This document shows positions 5,229-7,231 of a stretch of 7,231 bases of DNA, in pieces (position 1 is the first letter of the stretch; every line of letters starts with the position of its first letter). The notes beneath the pieces are model-generated. The model worked only from the letters and a program-made list of their open reading frames with translations, was not told where the DNA came from and made no database searches. Source of the DNA: Deltaproteobacteria bacterium (GTDB lineage Bacteria > Bdellovibrionota > UBA1018 > UBA923); the NCBI GenBank assembly GCA_016194725.1, contig JACQAW010000145.1, forward strand, positions 1 to 7,231. The letters run 5' to 3'. The translations under genes and the position numbers were made by a program.

Positions 5229-6155
5229 CTACAGGTGATTCACGACGTACTGGCCGTTGAAGAACAAGAGCGCGTAGGCCTCGGCTGTGAGGTGCTTTCC
5301 GTTCTGCGCCGACACGTCGCTCAAGAAAGCGCCGAGCACGTTCTTGGTCGTAGCCTTGTCTGAGCCGACCTTCGATGCCGCGTTGTTGAGCTTCGCCAAG
5401 AGGCTCGTCACGATCCCGTCGTTGTCGATCCAGCCCGGCGCCCTCGACTGGTTCACGAGCGCGATGAGGTTCTGGATGGCCGACGCGGCGTTGAAGGTTG
5501 CAGGCGGATCGACGGGGCCAACGGTCTTCTGTTTGACCGCGTCGACGAACTTAGTTGGATATTGGGCCTTCATCGCCTCAAAGACTCTGTTGAACGATGT
5601 CTGCACTTCTTGCGTGTCATAATCATCACTCGGCGTATTGAATCTCGCCCGCCTCTTTCCCGTAAAACTTACGTCGACGATTGCGGGAAGTCCCTTGCTC
5701 TTGAACGAGAAGCCACTCACGCTCTGACCGGCGGGAATGCCGTGAGTCGTGCCTGTGGACTTGTCGTACTCCCAGATGCCTTTATTTCGGTATTCGCCGC
5801 CGTCCCACTCGCTGGAAGGCGTCGTTGATCCGGAGACAGCAGACGGATGGCTGATAAAAATCTTCTGAAGGAGCTGGGCAGCTCCCGCGAGATTTCCAAA
5901 CTGGAACGAGTAGGTATAAACGCCCGCAGCTTGATCGAACGCCACTGCCGTATTGATGGTCGGCTTGACCTTATTAGAGCTATCGTAAGTAGCCTGCTGC
6001 TTGCCCGTGGTGGCATTGAGCCACTGGAAGACGATCCAGTCGTTCTTCGAATCGTAACTTCCGGTCACGGCCTCCTGCTGCGACCACGCAGCAACAGGCA
6101 GAGCTAAAACAATTCCGCAGCCGAGGACGCTGATAAGTCTATTCATGGTTTTCAT
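5229..6155 (-). CDS. Gene B: exported protein with FIMAH-like C-terminal domain
   Basis: A 308-residue protein. Residues 1-26 form a classical Sec signal peptide (basic MKTMNR, hydrophobic LISVLGCGIVLALPV, cleavage likely after AWS or AWSQ), so it is exported. Residues ~30-165 are Ser/Thr/Gly-rich with many alternating hydrophobic stretches and look like a beta-sandwich; I do not recognise the family. Residues ~224-308 resemble the FIMAH domain, a helical module found at the C-terminus of secreted proteins and enzymes: IQNLIALV, DGIVTSLLAKLNNA, LGAFLSDVSAQNGKHLTAEA, ALLFFNGQYVV. The ATG at 6155 overlaps the gene A stop as ATGA with GGAGG about 10 nt upstream; the second ATG at 6146 is less well placed. 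Coupling suggests it works with protein A. The left copy retains only its tail. Function unknown. Confidence 0.8.
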   Translation of the reverse strand: MKTMNRLISVLGCGIVLALPVAAWSQQEAVTGSYDSKNDWIVFQWLNATTGKQQATYDSSNKVKPTINTAVAFDQAAGVYTYSFQFGNLAGAAQLLQKIFISHPSAVSGSTTPSSEWDGGEYRNKGIWEYDKSTGTTHGIPAGQSVSGFSFKSKGLPAIVDVSFTGKRRARFNTPSDDYDTQEVQTSFNRVFEAMKAQYPTKFVDAVKQKTVGPVDPPATFNAASAIQNLIALVNQSRAPGWIDNDGIVTSLLAKLNNAASKVGSDKATTKNVLGAFLSDVSAQNGKHLTAEAYALLFFNGQYVVNHL

Positions 6156-7231
6156 TGTGGGCCCACCTCCGGACCTGGACAGAAAGTTGAGATTTTCGTC
6201 GACCCGTAAACATAAAAATAGAGGTGGTAGTGCTCGTTCGCAGTGCCCTCTTGCTCAAGTTTAGGAAAGCCACCATTTTTGCAGACGATGTCTTCGAGCT
6301 TGTCGCTGTTATCGTCTGGTACCGTTTTGCTGTTCACGTCGATATCCGTGCCTTGGCGGTGATACTTGTGCGGTGGCGCCCATGAATTCGTGAAGTCGTA
6401 CAGACCGCCCCACCCAAGGCTCGCGTCATTCACGATGAGCGACGGTGCATTTGGGAATTTCGCGTCATATGCAACGCCGATGCTCGACATCTGTCCGTTC
6501 ACGCTCGATATCACGTTGTAGAAGCTCTCGTGCTCATAGCCACCGCCCGGACAGCCCGAGTTATTCGGATCGAGCGTGCACTTGAACGTGTAGCTGTCTC
6601 CCGAGAGCGGTGACAGGTTCGGCACCTGCACGCGGAACGTGATCGGCGGCGCATCGTCGATCGGATTTCCCTGCGGATCGAAGCCGCTGATTTTCACAAC
6701 TACATCGCCCGCGACGATCGACGGCCAGTATTGGAGGTTCTGCCCGTCGTTATCGACCGAGTGGATTGCGCCGTCATACTTGAAACCGGACTCCGTCCCG
6801 GAAAGTATGAATGGCCGAGGACCATCATGGTCGCCGTGGCCGCCATTACTGTACGGATCGGCAGTTCCGAGTGCGAGCGGTTGAATCTGGAACTGGCAGC
6901 CCGAGACAGCTTCGCCCGTGATCTTGTTCACGCAGCCAAGCTGCACGCTTTGCGGCGTCTGCGAACCGCCGACGAGCGGAATATCGAAACTCGAGTTCGT
7001 GACGAAGTCAGACGGAGGGGCCTGAAACACGCTCCCGCCGTCGGCGACCTGGCTTCCGTTCACATAGGCGACCAGCTTGAGGGGGTTCTCGACTAGAACC
7101 TGGATTCCCACAATATTGTCGAAGTAAGTCGTCTCTTGAAATACCCTCTGAGGGTTCACCGCCAGGAGGATCGTTTGAAGGCCCGAAACACCTGGTGCAA
7201 AGGTCGTCTGAAAAGTCTTGAACTCCACTCC
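6152..7231 (-). CDS. Gene A: protein with peptidase M15-like zinc signature, 5' end outside window
   Basis: The frame is open through the right edge; a GTG at 7228 is only a possible internal start, and numbering is from there. At least 358 residues. Residues ~40-205 form a beta-rich region with IQVLVENPLKLVAY, GPRPFILSGTES and ITFRVQVP, perhaps immunoglobulin-like. The C-terminal ~80 residues carry H290-x6-D297 (in KYHRQGTDIDVN) and E332-x2-H335 (in NEHYHLYF). This is the pattern of zinc ligands plus catalytic glutamate in the VanX/VanY (M15) D-Ala-D-Ala peptidase fold. Six cysteines (99, 111, 217, 226, 316, 350) fit disulfides in an exported protein. A signal peptide would lie outside the window. 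The stop overlaps the gene B start as ATGA. It may cut peptidoglycan or another peptide target; substrate unknown. The left paralogue lacks this whole catalytic region. Confidence 0.72.
   Translation of the reverse strand, partial: GVEFKTFQTTFAPGVSGLQTILLAVNPQRVFQETTYFDNIVGIQVLVENPLKLVAYVNGSQVADGGSVFQAPPSDFVTNSSFDIPLVGGSQTPQSVQLGCVNKITGEAVSGCQFQIQPLALGTADPYSNGGHGDHDGPRPFILSGTESGFKYDGAIHSVDNDGQNLQYWPSIVAGDVVVKISGFDPQGNPIDDAPPITFRVQVPNLSPLSGDSYTFKCTLDPNNSGCPGGGYEHESFYNVISSVNGQMSSIGVAYDAKFPNAPSLIVNDASLGWGGLYDFTNSWAPPHKYHRQGTDIDVNSKTVPDDNSDKLEDIVCKNGGFPKLEQEGTANEHYHLYFYVYGSTKISTFCPGPEVGPQ

Overview
The window is GC-rich bacterial DNA. It has short Shine-Dalgarno-led genes, many ATGA stop/start overlaps, a c-di-GMP-type HD-GYP gene and a BrnT/BrnA toxin-antitoxin pair. 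This fits a high-GC Gram-negative chromosome or large accessory element (proteobacterial-like). The sequence alone does not fix the genus.

Layout. (1) 3-704 (+): 3' part of a divergent HD-GYP domain gene that enters from the left edge. (2) About 764-1540 (-): collapsed second copy of the two-gene locus found intact on the right. Its pieces are a conserved noncoding 3' block, the last ~40 codons of gene B, and an N-terminal part of gene A. (3) 1657-4411 (-): a compact mobile or accessory module. Read 5'->3' on the minus strand it holds a truncated primase-like C-terminal gene, a tyrosine recombinase with a complete catalytic set, a small XRE repressor-like protein, a DUF5348-like protein, then brnT and brnA. 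The first four genes are joined by three successive ATGA overlaps, so they are probably translated as one coupled unit. (4) 4412-5228: about 0.8 kb with no gene I can support, but rich in structure: a 20-bp perfect palindrome, a ~112-bp nested imperfect palindrome, a 10-bp direct repeat, and a conserved 3' block with a hairpin shared with the left copy. (5) 5229-7231 (-): the intact locus. Gene A runs off the right edge and ends in a peptidase M15-like zinc signature. It overlaps by ATGA with gene B, an exported protein with a FIMAH-like C-terminal domain.

How it fits together. Two copies of an A-B locus lie in the same orientation on either side of a recombinase/toxin-antitoxin module. The left copy has lost the catalytic end of A and nearly all of B. 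The simplest reading is a duplicated secreted-protein locus that decayed on one side, with the module inserted between the copies or carried along with one of them. The A-B pair, with its conserved structured 3' tail, is the best candidate here for something poorly described. The int-XRE-DUF5348-BrnTA chain looks like a small self-maintaining integrative module whose replication or primase part has been lost.
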